Shown in pieces: positions 8,312 to 16,860 of a DNA stretch of 64,000 nucleotides. Within the stretch, counting starts at the first letter, position 1. Every line of letters starts with the position of its first letter. The DNA is taken from assembly GCF_001905445.1 (NCBI RefSeq), contig NZ_LIVQ01000004.1:129462-193461 (forward strand). The letters are read 5' to 3'. The translations under genes were made by a program, and so were the position numbers. This DNA is from Streptomyces sp. CB00455. GTDB taxonomy: Bacteria > Actinomycetota > Actinomycetes > Streptomycetales > Streptomycetaceae. The notes under the pieces are model-generated. The model saw only the letters and a program-made list of their open reading frames with translations. It was not told where the DNA came from and searched no databases.

Positions 8312-8827
8312 GTGGCGTTGGTGGTGGCACAGGAAGTGCCCACGTCTTCGTGCATGGATGTGCGCCATGGTCCTGCGAGCGTGGGCGAGGCGAGACACCG
8401 GATGCGCGAGCAGCTGCGCATGAGCGGTGTGTCCGAATCGGTCGTGGACGATGCCGTACTGATCCTTTCCGAACTGCTCAGCAACGCCTGTCGACACGGC
8501 AGGCCCCTGGGCGCGCCGGACGTCGGAGACGGGGTCATACGCGCCGCATGGCGCATCGACACGGCGGGACGGCTGACGGTCGAGGTCACGGACGCGGGCG
8601 GTCCCACCCGTCCCGTACCTGCCACACCTTCGGTCACCGCACGCGGCGGACGGGGGCTCAACATCATCAGCGCCCTGGCCCAGGACTGGGGTGTCAGGGA
8701 CGGAGCAGCGGGCGAGGTCACCGTCTGGGTGGTCGTTGCCTGTGGGGCCCGGCACGACGATTTCGCTACGCGCGTTGCGCCCCCGGCGATCGACTTCAGC
8801 ACCGCCTTCGACGACCTGGAACCCTGA
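8312..8827 (+). CDS. Anti-sigma-type ATP-binding protein (RsbW/HATPase family)
   Basis: 171 residues. GTG at 8312 is chosen because a perfect AAGGAGG lies 8 bases upstream (8297-8303); an in-frame ATG at 8285 has none. GHKL ATP-binding motifs are visible: ELLSNACRHG (N box), EVTDAGGPTRP (G1) and GGRGLNIISALAQDWGV (G2). Proteins of this type are serine kinases or anti-sigma/anti-anti-sigma partners common in Streptomyces. No sigma factor gene is adjacent, so the target is unknown. Confidence 0.8.
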   Translation: MALVVAQEVPTSSCMDVRHGPASVGEARHRMREQLRMSGVSESVVDDAVLILSELLSNACRHGRPLGAPDVGDGVIRAAWRIDTAGRLTVEVTDAGGPTRPVPATPSVTARGGRGLNIISALAQDWGVRDGAAGEVTVWVVVACGARHDDFATRVAPPAIDFSTAFDDLEP

Positions 8828-8949
8828 ACCAGGTCCGGGAGCGCACGCCGACCGTGCTCCCGGCCGCACCCCACCGGTTCCGGCGGTACGAACGGCTAGG
8901 CTCGCGCCCAGACACGACGCCGTACCGCCGCAACCGGGAGACACCCACG

Positions 8950-9924
8950 ATGGCCAAGAAGCGCCCCGCAGCGAAGACTGCAAAGCCGCAGCTCGACAAC
9001 GGCGAGATCCCGGTGGTGGGCGCCCGCGAGCCCTGTCCCTGTGGATCCGGGCGCCGCTACAAGGCCTGCCACGGCGCAGCTGCCGCGCACGCCGTCACCG
9101 AACACGTCCAGCGCCCCTTCGAGGGCCTGCCGGGCGAGTGCGACTGGGTCGCGCTGCGCGAGCTGGTGCCCGCCGCGACCGTTCCGCTGTCCCTCAAGGG
9201 CGGTCTGCCCGACGGCGTCCCCTCGGTCACGCTGGTGACCGTGCTCCCCATGGCCTGGCCCGCTCTGCGCCGTGAGGACGGATCCGTCCTGCTCGGCCTG
9301 CAGAACGACTCCTCCAGCGGGGACCTCGCCCGCGACATGGGCGACACGCTGGAGCGTGCACTCGTAGCGGAGCCTGGTACTCCGATTTCCGCGCGCCGGG
9401 TTCCGGCCGAAGGCCCGCGACTTCAGGATCTCCTGGACCTCGACGGCGGTTTCGAGCCGGTTGTGCACAGCGGCTTCGAATTCTGGATTCCGGAATCCGA
9501 GAGCGCCCAGAACGCTTCTCCGGAGATCGCCGCATCGCTGGAACGCGCCAACGCGGCCGCCATTCCCACCGTCAAGCTGAACGGCGTGGACGCGTCCTAC
9601 TGGTGCGAGACGCCGGAGAAGAACCACCTGCGCTGGGTCATGCCGCACCCGGAGGAGAAGCTGCTCGACGCCCTCGCGCGCCTGCACGCGGCCGGCGCCT
9701 CCTCGCTCGGCGAGGGCACCCGACTCGTCGGTTCCTTCCGCGCGCACGGCCTGATGGTCCCCGTCTGGGACCTGCCCACCGGCGTGACGGCCGATGACGT
9801 GGAGAAGCCCGCTGCGGAGTTCGCCGAGCGGCTGGCAGCGGCTCTGACGGCGGACGCACCGCTGACGACTGAGGAGCGCCGGGCGCGCGGCGGGCTGACC
9901 AACCGCCAGGTGACACTCAGCTGA
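8950..9924 (+). CDS. DUF5926 family protein with N-terminal SEC-C zinc motif
   Basis: 324 residues, ATG at 8950 with GGGAG upstream. The N-terminus is basic (MAKKRPAAKTAKP), then AREPCPCGSGRRYKACHG, a SEC-C type zinc-binding motif seen in SecA tails and many small proteins. The remainder is an actinobacterial domain I associate with DUF5926; no catalytic residues are recognisable. SEC-C motifs often mediate contacts with ribosome or Sec components, so a role in translation or quality control is possible but unproven. Transcription probably ends at the hairpins between 10000 and 10085. Confidence 0.7.
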   Translation: MAKKRPAAKTAKPQLDNGEIPVVGAREPCPCGSGRRYKACHGAAAAHAVTEHVQRPFEGLPGECDWVALRELVPAATVPLSLKGGLPDGVPSVTLVTVLPMAWPALRREDGSVLLGLQNDSSSGDLARDMGDTLERALVAEPGTPISARRVPAEGPRLQDLLDLDGGFEPVVHSGFEFWIPESESAQNASPEIAASLERANAAAIPTVKLNGVDASYWCETPEKNHLRWVMPHPEEKLLDALARLHAAGASSLGEGTRLVGSFRAHGLMVPVWDLPTGVTADDVEKPAAEFAERLAAALTADAPLTTEERRARGGLTNRQVTLS

Positions 9925-9999
9925 AGCGCATCCTCGCGCAGGTCCGGTGACCGGAGTCACAACTCCCGTTAATCGTCTGCAAATCGGTGTCTGAATATC

Positions 10000-10085
10000 A
10001 GAGATCGAATTTGCGAACAGGCGATCTCTTGTTACCGTTCTTGTAGCCCGGTCGCTGGTGCATCCCCCGTCGCCAGCGACCGGGC
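10000..10085 (+). ncRNA. Candidate structured RNA / terminator with C-rich loop
   Basis: Two successive hairpins downstream of the DUF5926 gene. The first is AGAGATCG (10000-10007) with CGATCTCT (10022-10029). The second is a 13-bp stem (10046-10058 with 10073-10085) closing a 14-base loop TGCATCCCCCGTCG. A possible promoter (TTGCGA at 10011-10016, 16-base spacer, TACCGT at 10033-10038) would place a transcription start right at the base of the second hairpin. It may be only the gene's terminator, or a small RNA with an exposed C5 loop. No Rfam family was assigned. Confidence 0.4.
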
Positions 10086-10105
10086 CCTTCCATTTCCTGC
10101 GGTGT

Positions 10106-10690
10106 TCAACCGATACCCGGTGCCGGTGAGTTGCTCCCGGACCGCAGCAGGAGCTTCCCTTCATCATCCGGAACTGCAAACTCCGCAACTGCCGAGTAGC
10201 TGTCCGGCGTTCCCGCCGCAGCCTCCCGCGGCGTCTCGCACAGACCCGGCTCGTCACCCGCTCCGATCCCGCACCGGATCTGCACCGTGCGGCCGGCCGG
10301 ACCCATCAGCGTCAGCACCGCGTCCAGCGCCCGGCCGCTGGTGTTCCGGTAGTAACTCCGGCCCCATGTCTGCCCGTCACCCGTCAGGACACACGTCTGC
10401 GCCTCCAGCCCGTGCGGCGAGGAGAGTTCGGGACCGCACCGCGCATCCGTACGGGGCTGCTCGGCCGGGCCGGGCCGTTGCGGCCCTGCCGCCGGCGGCC
10501 GGGCCGCGGGCGCCGCGGGAGAGGTGCGCGAGGAGTCCGACAGCCCGAGCGCCGAGAAGAGCTCCCCGACCCGTCCCCCGCCTTTCGCGTCGTCCTGACC
10601 GGCGAAATCCGGCCCGGCGATCGCTCCGGCGAGCGGGAGCGACAAGATGATCAGCACACCGGCGCCGATACCGATCAAGCGGAGATTCAT
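10106..10690 (-). CDS. Hypothetical exported or membrane-anchored protein
   Basis: 194 residues from ATG at 10690. The N-terminus MNLRLIGIGAGVLIILSLPL is a single hydrophobic segment, a signal peptide or anchor. A Pro/Ala-rich linker follows (about residues 60-85), then an extracellular-looking domain with three or four cysteines (ARCGPELSS, QTCVLTGDG, QIRCGIGAG, GLCETPREA) that could form two disulfides. I do not recognise a family. It ends close to the hairpin at 10046-10085, which could also terminate it from the other side. Confidence 0.6.
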   Translation of the reverse strand: MNLRLIGIGAGVLIILSLPLAGAIAGPDFAGQDDAKGGGRVGELFSALGLSDSSRTSPAAPAARPPAAGPQRPGPAEQPRTDARCGPELSSPHGLEAQTCVLTGDGQTWGRSYYRNTSGRALDAVLTLMGPAGRTVQIRCGIGAGDEPGLCETPREAAAGTPDSYSAVAEFAVPDDEGKLLLRSGSNSPAPGIG

Positions 10691-10798
10691 TCGCCGAAGA
10701 TAGCGATGCGGGAAAGGGGCACGGAGATCCCCGCGCCCAATTCCCCTGGAAACCGCCCCTGCCGACACCCGTACGAGTGATCCGCCGCTGGGGGCACC

Positions 10799-11557
10799 TC
10801 AGTAGGCGAGCCTGCTGCCGTCGCCGGGCGCACCGCTGCTGGCCTCCACCAGCGCGTCAACGACCGCCTCGACCTCGGGCAGCCACAGTCCGGTGGCGTC
10901 GGCCCGGCCCGCCCGGCCGGTGGCACCGGCCCGGCCCGCCCTCCCCGCCCGTGCGCACGGTTCGCGCTCCCACCGCACCAGGCCGCCGCTGGACGCGGCC
11001 GAAGGCGGCAGCAAGAGGTAGCCGCCCTCGCCGTGGAAGCGCAGCGAAGAGGGCACGTGGTCCTTGGCGTAGAGGAGTTCGCCGAGCCGTTCCAGCGAGT
11101 ACGGCGCCACCAGGAGCGACCAGCGCGTGGGCGTGGCCACGACCGGCCCGAGCCGCAGCCCCTGCGCCTCCAGCCGTACGAGCGCCCGCGCGGCGGCGGC
11201 GGCCGGGAGGCTGACCGCACACGGCGCCGCCCCTCCGGTCGCCATCAGGACGGGGGCACTGGGCCGCTTGGTCCACCACCAGGACACCATCTGGGGATCG
11301 GTGGTGGCTGCGAGCAGGCCGGGGTCGAAGGGGTGCGCTCCGGGGACGACGCAGTCGGGGTCGGGGCAGGCGCAGCGCGAGCCGTCGGCGGCGGACCGGC
11401 CGATGCCGGGAATCACGGGCCACTGCCAGGTGGTGGCGCACATGAGCGCCGCGTCGAGGAGAGCCGGCTCGGAGCTGCTCCGTGCCGCCACGGGCCGCAG
11501 GGTTCGCCGTACACGGTCACGGAGTCGCTGGAGACGCCTTCCGAGGATCTCGCGCAT
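10799..11557 (-). CDS. Bifunctional DNA primase/polymerase (Prim-Pol) domain protein
   Basis: 252 residues from ATG at 11557, preceded by GGAAAGGAAC. The segment CACPDPDCVVPGAHPFDP followed by ATTDPQMVSWWW matches the cysteine-rich and WW region of the AEP Prim-Pol N-terminal domain in actinobacterial proteins. No helicase or second domain is present, and the acidic metal-binding residues of active primases are not obvious, so it may be a non-catalytic chromosomal paralogue. Its C-terminal half contains an Arg/Ala/Gly tract (RAGRAGATGRAGRADATG). Not near a phage or plasmid module. Confidence 0.65.
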   Translation of the reverse strand: MREILGRRLQRLRDRVRRTLRPVAARSSSEPALLDAALMCATTWQWPVIPGIGRSAADGSRCACPDPDCVVPGAHPFDPGLLAATTDPQMVSWWWTKRPSAPVLMATGGAAPCAVSLPAAAAARALVRLEAQGLRLGPVVATPTRWSLLVAPYSLERLGELLYAKDHVPSSLRFHGEGGYLLLPPSAASSGGLVRWEREPCARAGRAGRAGATGRAGRADATGLWLPEVEAVVDALVEASSGAPGDGSRLAY

Positions 11558-11987
11558 GAGCGCTCGTTCCTTTCCGTTGAACGCCGAGGGCCACATCACA
11601 CCGGGTAATCGGTGCATCACCACACGTACACGTTGCGCATCGCTGTCCGCTATAAGCAGGTTCACACGGTTCGTGCAGCGGTCTTACGAGTCCATCAAAC
11701 GTCCGCCGGACCTGGAGCACACCCGCGCCGACCGCCGGCGCAGGCCGGCGCCGCTAAGGACGACCGGTGATGCCGGACGGTTCCCCGCCCCTGCCCAGAC
11801 CGTGCCGAAGTAGTACGGGGAAGGCGCCAACTGGCCCCGGGTACTGCCGAATACGTACCCGGACCCCCTATCCAGTTGTTCCAGTCGACCGCAAAAAACG
11901 CCCCCTTGCGGCTTTTTCCGGCCAAGTTCTAGCCTTGGCTGGACAGTGAGTTGCCGACCCACGGACACCAGGATTCCCACCTGGGCA
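11558..11987. other. Divergent intergenic region with hairpins upstream of the phosphatase gene
   Basis: About 430 bases between divergent genes. On the minus side an AT-rich TTATAG near 11652-11657 could be a -10 element for the Prim-Pol gene. On the plus side a terminator-like hairpin CCGCAA (11889-11894) / TTGCGG (11906-11911) followed by CTTTTT precedes the phosphatase start by about 70 bases, and a second hairpin GCCAAG (11921-11926) / CTTGGC (11934-11939) follows it. The pair could attenuate transcription of the phosphatase. Confidence 0.4.
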
Positions 11988-13517
11988 ATGCTGGACATGG
12001 ATCCGTATGTGCGTGTAGATGTGGATTCCTTGATGGCGGCGCAGCACGATCTGGGGGTTTGCGATGCTATTCGGCGAATCGCACCAGGTGGAAAGGCGGA
12101 CGCCATGAGCGCCGCGCATCTGCCGAAAGTGGCCGGAATCGATCCGGCAGCCACGACACCGCCGCACACTGTGGCGCCCACGCCCGCCCGGACCACCCCC
12201 GCCCAGGGCGCAGCCCCCGGCCCGGGCAGCGTCATCCAGGACCGGCTGGCCGGCATGGTCTCGGACCTCACCACCCTCCACGAGCTCACCGAGCGCCTGG
12301 CACGCGCCGATGACCTCGACTCCTCCCTCCACGAGTTCCTGCGTGCCGGGGCCGCACTCGTCGGCGCCCGCCGCGGCCTGATCGTCCTGGAGCCCTCCGA
12401 CGGGCTCGGCCCCACCAGCACGATCGGCCTCGGCCTCGGCCGCGCGGACCTCGGCCACATCGAGACCGTGCCGCGCAGTGCGACCTCGTACGGCCGCATC
12501 CTCGACGGGCTCCCCGGTGCCCAGGGCGGCTCCGAGGTGCTCCCCGAACCGGACGCACCCCCCGGCACCGGCGGGTTCGCCGCTCCCGTGGATCCCCGCC
12601 ACCGTGAGGTCGCTGCACGCCTCGGCTACGCCGCCAGCTACGCGCTGCCGCTGACCGCCGAGGCCACCGGCCGGCTGGGCGCGGCCGTCTGGCTCTACGA
12701 CGAGCAGGCCGAACCCAGCGACCGCCAGCGTGACCTCGCCGGGCTGTACGTACGGCAAGCCGCCGAGCACCTGGCCCGGATGCTGGAGGTGGAGCGCGCC
12801 CGCTCGCGCCTGGCGACCGTCACCGAGGAACTGCTGCCCAGCAGGCTCCCCCGGGTGCCCGGGGTGCAACTCGCAGCCCGCCACCACGCGGGGCCTCGCG
12901 GCGGGGGCGACTGGTACGACGCACTGCCGCTGCCGGAGGGCGCCCTGGGCCTCGCGGTCGGCTCCGTCACCGGTTCGGGGCCCAGCGCCGTCGCCGCGAT
13001 GGGACGCCTGCGGGCCTCCCTGCGCGCGTACGCCGTCATGGAGGGCGAGGATCCCGTCGCCGTCCTGTCCGACCTGGAACTGCTGCTGCGCCTCACCGAG
13101 CCCGCGCGCTCGGCCACCGCGCTCTTCGCCTACTGCGAGCCCGCCCAACGCAAGATCGTCCTCGCCGGAGCGGGCCACACCCCGCCCCTGCTGATCGGCG
13201 AGCGCCGCACCGAGTACGTGGAGACCTCGCTCTCCGCGCCCCTCGGGATGCTGTCCTGCTGGGAGGCGCCGAGCGTGGAACTCGAACCCGCGCCCGGAGA
13301 AACGGTGCTGCTCTACACGGACGGCCTGCTCCGCCGTACCGGCGACCCGATGGACCGGGCCTACGCCCGGCTGCACGCCGCGGCCACCGGGGTCCCGCGT
13401 ACCGCCCGGGACGATCCGGCCGCCCTCTGCGACCACATCCTGCGCACCGTACTGCCGGAGGGAGAACCCGCGGACCCCACCGAGGACGTCGTGCTGCTCG
13501 CCGCCCGGTTCGGGTGA
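11988..13517 (+). CDS. SpoIIE-type (PP2C) serine/threonine phosphatase with GAF-like sensor region
   Basis: 509 residues from ATG at 11988 (MLDMDPYVRVDV). Residues about 85-270 form a GAF-like region (LTTLHELTERLARADDLDSS; RRGLIVLEPSDG). The C-terminal half is a SpoIIE/PP2C phosphatase: GPRGGGDWYDALPLPEG, VGSVTGSGPSAVAAMGRLR, GAGHTPPLL and LLYTDGLLRR carry the family's metal-binding acidic and glycine residues. The canonical Asp of the first two motifs is partly altered (VGSVTG where many have VGDVxG), so activity should be tested. Such phosphatases act on anti-anti-sigma factors. Confidence 0.85.
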   Translation: MLDMDPYVRVDVDSLMAAQHDLGVCDAIRRIAPGGKADAMSAAHLPKVAGIDPAATTPPHTVAPTPARTTPAQGAAPGPGSVIQDRLAGMVSDLTTLHELTERLARADDLDSSLHEFLRAGAALVGARRGLIVLEPSDGLGPTSTIGLGLGRADLGHIETVPRSATSYGRILDGLPGAQGGSEVLPEPDAPPGTGGFAAPVDPRHREVAARLGYAASYALPLTAEATGRLGAAVWLYDEQAEPSDRQRDLAGLYVRQAAEHLARMLEVERARSRLATVTEELLPSRLPRVPGVQLAARHHAGPRGGGDWYDALPLPEGALGLAVGSVTGSGPSAVAAMGRLRASLRAYAVMEGEDPVAVLSDLELLLRLTEPARSATALFAYCEPAQRKIVLAGAGHTPPLLIGERRTEYVETSLSAPLGMLSCWEAPSVELEPAPGETVLLYTDGLLRRTGDPMDRAYARLHAAATGVPRTARDDPAALCDHILRTVLPEGEPADPTEDVVLLAARFG

Positions 13518-13654
13518 CCTGGGGCACCTCGGGGCGCCCGCACCCGTCCCACCTGCGCAGATGAACCGGAACACGTTCCTCCCCCCGCGCTTACGATGGA
13601 AGCGGTCCACACCCAGGTCCGTGTCTGTCGTTCTGTCGTAGCTGAGGAGAAGAC

Positions 13655-15121
13655 GTGGCTGACGAGCTCACCCCGGAGACCCCGGAAGAAGAGCAGCCCA
13701 AGAAGACGCACAAGCAGCGCAAGAACGGGCTGTATCCGGGGGTCAGCGAAGAACTCGCCGAGAGCATGCGCACCGGGTGGGCGGACACCGAGCTGCACGG
13801 GCTCGAACCCATCGCCCAGGCCGCACACACGGCCGTCCGCCGCGCCGCGCTCTCCGCGCGCTTTCCCGGCGAGCGCCTCGTCGTCCCGGCCGGGCGGCTG
13901 AAGACCCGCTCGAACGACACCGAGTACCCCTTCCGCGCTTCGACCGAGTACGCCTACCTCACCGGCGACCAGACGGAGAACGGCGTCCTCGTCCTGGAGC
14001 CCACCGGGCAGAGCGGCCACAAGGCCACCGTCTACCTGCTGCCCCGCTCCAACCGCGAGAACGGCGAGTTCTGGCTCTCCGGTCAGGGCGAGCTGTGGGT
14101 CGGCCGCCGCCACTCCCTCACCGAGGCCGAGCAGCTCCTGGGCATTCCCGCCAAGGACGTCCGCGAACTCGCCGAGGCGCTCACCGACGCCGAAGGTCCG
14201 GTCCGGGTCGTGCGCGGTCACGACACCCTGATCGAATCCGCCCTCACCGACAAGGTGACCAAGGAGCGCGACGAGGAGCTGCGGGTCTACCTGTCCGAGG
14301 CACGCGCCGTGAAGGACGAGTTCGAGATCGGCGAGCTGCAGAAGGCCGTCGACTCCACCGTCCGCGGCTTCGAGGACGTCGTGAAGGTCCTCGACAAGGC
14401 AGAGGCCACCTCGGAGCGCTACATCGAGGGCACCTTCTTCCTGCGCGCCCGCGTCGAGGGCAACGACGTCGGCTACGGCTCCATCTGCGCCGCCGGCCCG
14501 CACGCCTGCACCCTGCACTGGGTCCGCAACGACGGCGACGTCCGCTCGGGCGACCTGCTCCTGCTCGACGCGGGCGTGGAGACCCACTCCCTCTACACCG
14601 CGGACGTCACGCGCACGCTGCCGGTCAACGGCACGTACACCGACATCCAGCGCAAGATCTACGACGCGGTCCACGCGGCCCAGGAAGCCGGCATCGCCGC
14701 CGTGAAGCCGGGTGCGAAGTTCCGCGACTTCCACGACGCCTCCCAGCACGTGCTCGCCGAGAAGCTGGTGGAGTGGGGCCTGCTGGAGGGTCCGGTCGAA
14801 CGGGTCCTGGAGCTCGGCCTGCAGCGCCGCTGGACCCTGCACGGCACCGGCCACATGCTCGGCATGGACGTCCACGACTGCGCCGCCGCGCGCACCGAGG
14901 CGTACGTGGACGGCACGCTGGAGCCCGGCATGTGCCTGACCGTCGAGCCCGGCCTGTACTTCCAGGCCGACGACCTGACCGTGCCCGAGGAGTACCGGGG
15001 CATCGGCGTGCGCATCGAGGACGACATCCTGGTCACCGAGGAGGGCAACAGGAACCTGTCGGCCGCCCTGCCCCGCACGTCCGAGGACGTCGAGGCCTGG
15101 ATGGCGCGCCTCAAGGGCTGA
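13655..15121 (+). CDS. pepP: Xaa-Pro aminopeptidase (aminopeptidase P, M24B)
   Basis: 488 residues, GTG at 13655 with GAGGAGA upstream. It releases the N-terminal residue when proline is second. The N-terminal half is the creatinase-like domain (FRASTEYAYLTGDQTENGVL). The C-terminal pita-bread domain shows the dinuclear-metal ligands in order: LLLDAGVETHSLYTADVTRT (two Asp), WTLHGTGHMLGMDVHD (His), LTVEPGLYF (Glu) and GIGVRIEDDILVT (Glu). Length is normal for bacterial PepP. It is convergent with the next ATPase gene, with a shared terminator between them. Confidence 0.92.
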   Translation: MADELTPETPEEEQPKKTHKQRKNGLYPGVSEELAESMRTGWADTELHGLEPIAQAAHTAVRRAALSARFPGERLVVPAGRLKTRSNDTEYPFRASTEYAYLTGDQTENGVLVLEPTGQSGHKATVYLLPRSNRENGEFWLSGQGELWVGRRHSLTEAEQLLGIPAKDVRELAEALTDAEGPVRVVRGHDTLIESALTDKVTKERDEELRVYLSEARAVKDEFEIGELQKAVDSTVRGFEDVVKVLDKAEATSERYIEGTFFLRARVEGNDVGYGSICAAGPHACTLHWVRNDGDVRSGDLLLLDAGVETHSLYTADVTRTLPVNGTYTDIQRKIYDAVHAAQEAGIAAVKPGAKFRDFHDASQHVLAEKLVEWGLLEGPVERVLELGLQRRWTLHGTGHMLGMDVHDCAAARTEAYVDGTLEPGMCLTVEPGLYFQADDLTVPEEYRGIGVRIEDDILVTEEGNRNLSAALPRTSEDVEAWMARLKG

Positions 15122-15144
15122 TCCCGGGGTTCGGTGTGTGTGAC

Positions 15145-15177
15145 GGTGGGCGGGTTCCCGGTGGGAGCCCGCCCACC
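15145..15177. terminator. Bidirectional terminator hairpin
   Basis: GGTGGGCGGG (15145-15154) pairs with CCCGCCCACC (15168-15177) around a 13-base loop. It sits between the convergent pepP and RsbW-like genes and can serve both. Confidence 0.75.
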
Positions 15178-15184
15178 GGCGTTC

Positions 15185-15628
15185 CTAGGACACCTTCAGC
15201 AGCGCGTCGTCGCGCCACTTCAGCATCTTGTCGAAGCTCACCACCGCGCCCCGGCGGCCCGGCCGGTTCCCGAAACGGACGTGGTCGGCGAGTTCCTCGA
15301 TCAGGTGCAGGCCCCGGCCGTGCTCGGCCAGCGAGGGTCTGCGGCGGCCCGCCGCGGGCGGGAATCCCGGACCCGAATCGCTCACCTCGATGCGGCAGCG
15401 GTCCCCGTCCAGGTAGGCCGTGACGCGGTACGCCTCGGTCTCGTCCCGGACGCCTACGGCGCCGCCGTGCTCCACGGCGTTCGCGCACGCCTCGCTCAGC
15501 GCGACCGACAGATCGAATGAGATGTCCGGATCCACTCCCGCGGTCTCCATCGTCCCCAGCAGCAGTCGCCTGGCGAGCGGCACGCTCGCGGCTTCGCGCC
15601 TCAAGTGGAGAGACCACCAGATGCTCAT
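15185..15628 (-). CDS. Anti-sigma-type ATP-binding protein (RsbW/HATPase family)
   Basis: 147 residues from ATG at 15628 (MSIWWSLHLRREAASVPLAR). GHKL motifs are intact: SVALSEACANAVEHGG (N box), RIEVSDSGPGFPP (G1) and LAEHGRGLHLIEELADHVRF (G2). It is a single-domain serine kinase/anti-sigma type protein. Its location close to a SpoIIE-type phosphatase (11988-13517) suggests partner-switching control, but no STAS or sigma gene is nearby, so the network is inferred. Confidence 0.8.
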   Translation of the reverse strand: MSIWWSLHLRREAASVPLARRLLLGTMETAGVDPDISFDLSVALSEACANAVEHGGAVGVRDETEAYRVTAYLDGDRCRIEVSDSGPGFPPAAGRRRPSLAEHGRGLHLIEELADHVRFGNRPGRRGAVVSFDKMLKWRDDALLKVS

Positions 15629-15907
15629 ACGGTTACCTATTGCCGCCCACGGGGGGCCGTAAGCGCTCTGCAGCCGACCGGACACGCAATGCGCCCGTTC
15701 GGCCGATGCCGTTCTCCGGGACCCCGGTGTATGCGCAGGCGCAGGATTCAGGTGCGTGAGGTGCCCGGACTGCGGGATGTGCGGACGCCCCGGGCCCCGT
15801 GCGCGCGGTGTCCGGTCCGTGCGCCGAGCGGGTCTCATCCCGGACTCATGGGACCTTCCGGACCTGCCGCATCGGGGGGTCGAACGCAGTGCGATGATGG
15901 GCCGGCC

Positions 15908-16753
15908 ATGACTGCCCCCCACGCGACGCACGCCGGAGCCGGCCTCCGGCTCCTCCGGACCGCGGTGTTCACCGCGGTCTGCGTCGTGCTGTCCGCGGTC
16001 GGGCACACCCTGGCGTCCTGCGCCACCGTGCCCTGGTGGTCCCTGTGCACCGGCTTCCTCACCGTGTTCGCGGTCGCTGCTCCGCTCGCCGGGCGGCGGC
16101 GGGCGCTCCCCGGCATCGCGGCCGCACTGGCCGCCGGACAACTCGGGCTGCACGCGCTGTTCGCCCTTGGCCAGCACAGCGCCGGGCCCGCCGCGTCGCG
16201 GTCGGCCGGAACCGCCGACGACTCGCTCGCGAAGCTGGCGGCGCAGCTGGTGTGCGGGGGCAACTCCGTGCCGCTCAGCGCGGTCGACGCCCGCAGGATC
16301 CTGGAGACCGCGGGTCTCGACCCGGCCGCCCTGACCGTCCAGGCCGGCCAGCTCGGTCAGGTGGGAGAGAGCGCCGCCCAGGTCCACGGCGCGCACTTCC
16401 ACTCCGCCCAGGCGATCACCGCGGCCCCCGCGACCGGTCTCCTCAGCCCTGCCATGCTGCTCGGCCACGTGCTGGCCGCACTGGCAGCGGGCTGGCTGCT
16501 CAGCCGCGGCGACGCCGCGCTCCTGCGTCTCGTGGAGCTGTCCCGGCTCTCGGCGGAAGCCGCCCCGATGCGGCCCCTGCGGGCCGCCCTGGCCTTCGTA
16601 CGCGCCCTTGGGGCCGGGCTTCCGGGCACGGCCGGTCGTGGGCAGCGGGTCCGGCGGACGGCGGGCGAAGCCACCGCCCCCACCGGCCGGGAAGTACTCC
16701 ACCACACGGTGACCAGGCGCGGACCGCCCATGGCGCTCGCCCTCGCAGCCTGA
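15908..16753 (+). CDS. Membrane protein at the head of the copper-trafficking cluster
   Basis: 281 residues from ATG at 15908. Hydrophobic segments occur near residues 13-30, 40-60, 70-90 and 180-200 (e.g. LLSPAMLLGHVLAALAAGWL). The middle contains His-rich QVHGAHFHSAQAI, which could bind metal, and a long basic cytoplasmic C-terminus. I do not recognise a named family. It directly precedes the YcnI, Sco, PCuAC, CopCD and DyP genes on the same strand, so a copper-related role is inferred from position and the histidines. Confidence 0.65.
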   Translation: MTAPHATHAGAGLRLLRTAVFTAVCVVLSAVGHTLASCATVPWWSLCTGFLTVFAVAAPLAGRRRALPGIAAALAAGQLGLHALFALGQHSAGPAASRSAGTADDSLAKLAAQLVCGGNSVPLSAVDARRILETAGLDPAALTVQAGQLGQVGESAAQVHGAHFHSAQAITAAPATGLLSPAMLLGHVLAALAAGWLLSRGDAALLRLVELSRLSAEAAPMRPLRAALAFVRALGAGLPGTAGRGQRVRRTAGEATAPTGREVLHHTVTRRGPPMALALAA

Positions 16754-16860
16754 CGCGGCACCCCTCCCGGGAAACACAGCGGGATCACCGGTGCCGCGAG
16801 ATCTCCGTGCGCGCCCGCGCGCGGAGCCACCGTCACCACTGCTTCCCGGAGTGTTCCGCC

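Noticed and set aside
10046..10085. Assignment of the C-rich hairpin to the 6C RNA family
   Set aside because: 6C RNAs have two hairpins with runs of six or more C in the loops and usually lie near pilus/partition genes; here one loop has five C. Kept only as an unnamed candidate.
10799..11557. Prim-Pol domain protein as part of an integrated plasmid or phage replication module
   Set aside because: Flanked by core genes with normal composition, no Rep, helicase, att site or recombinase seen.
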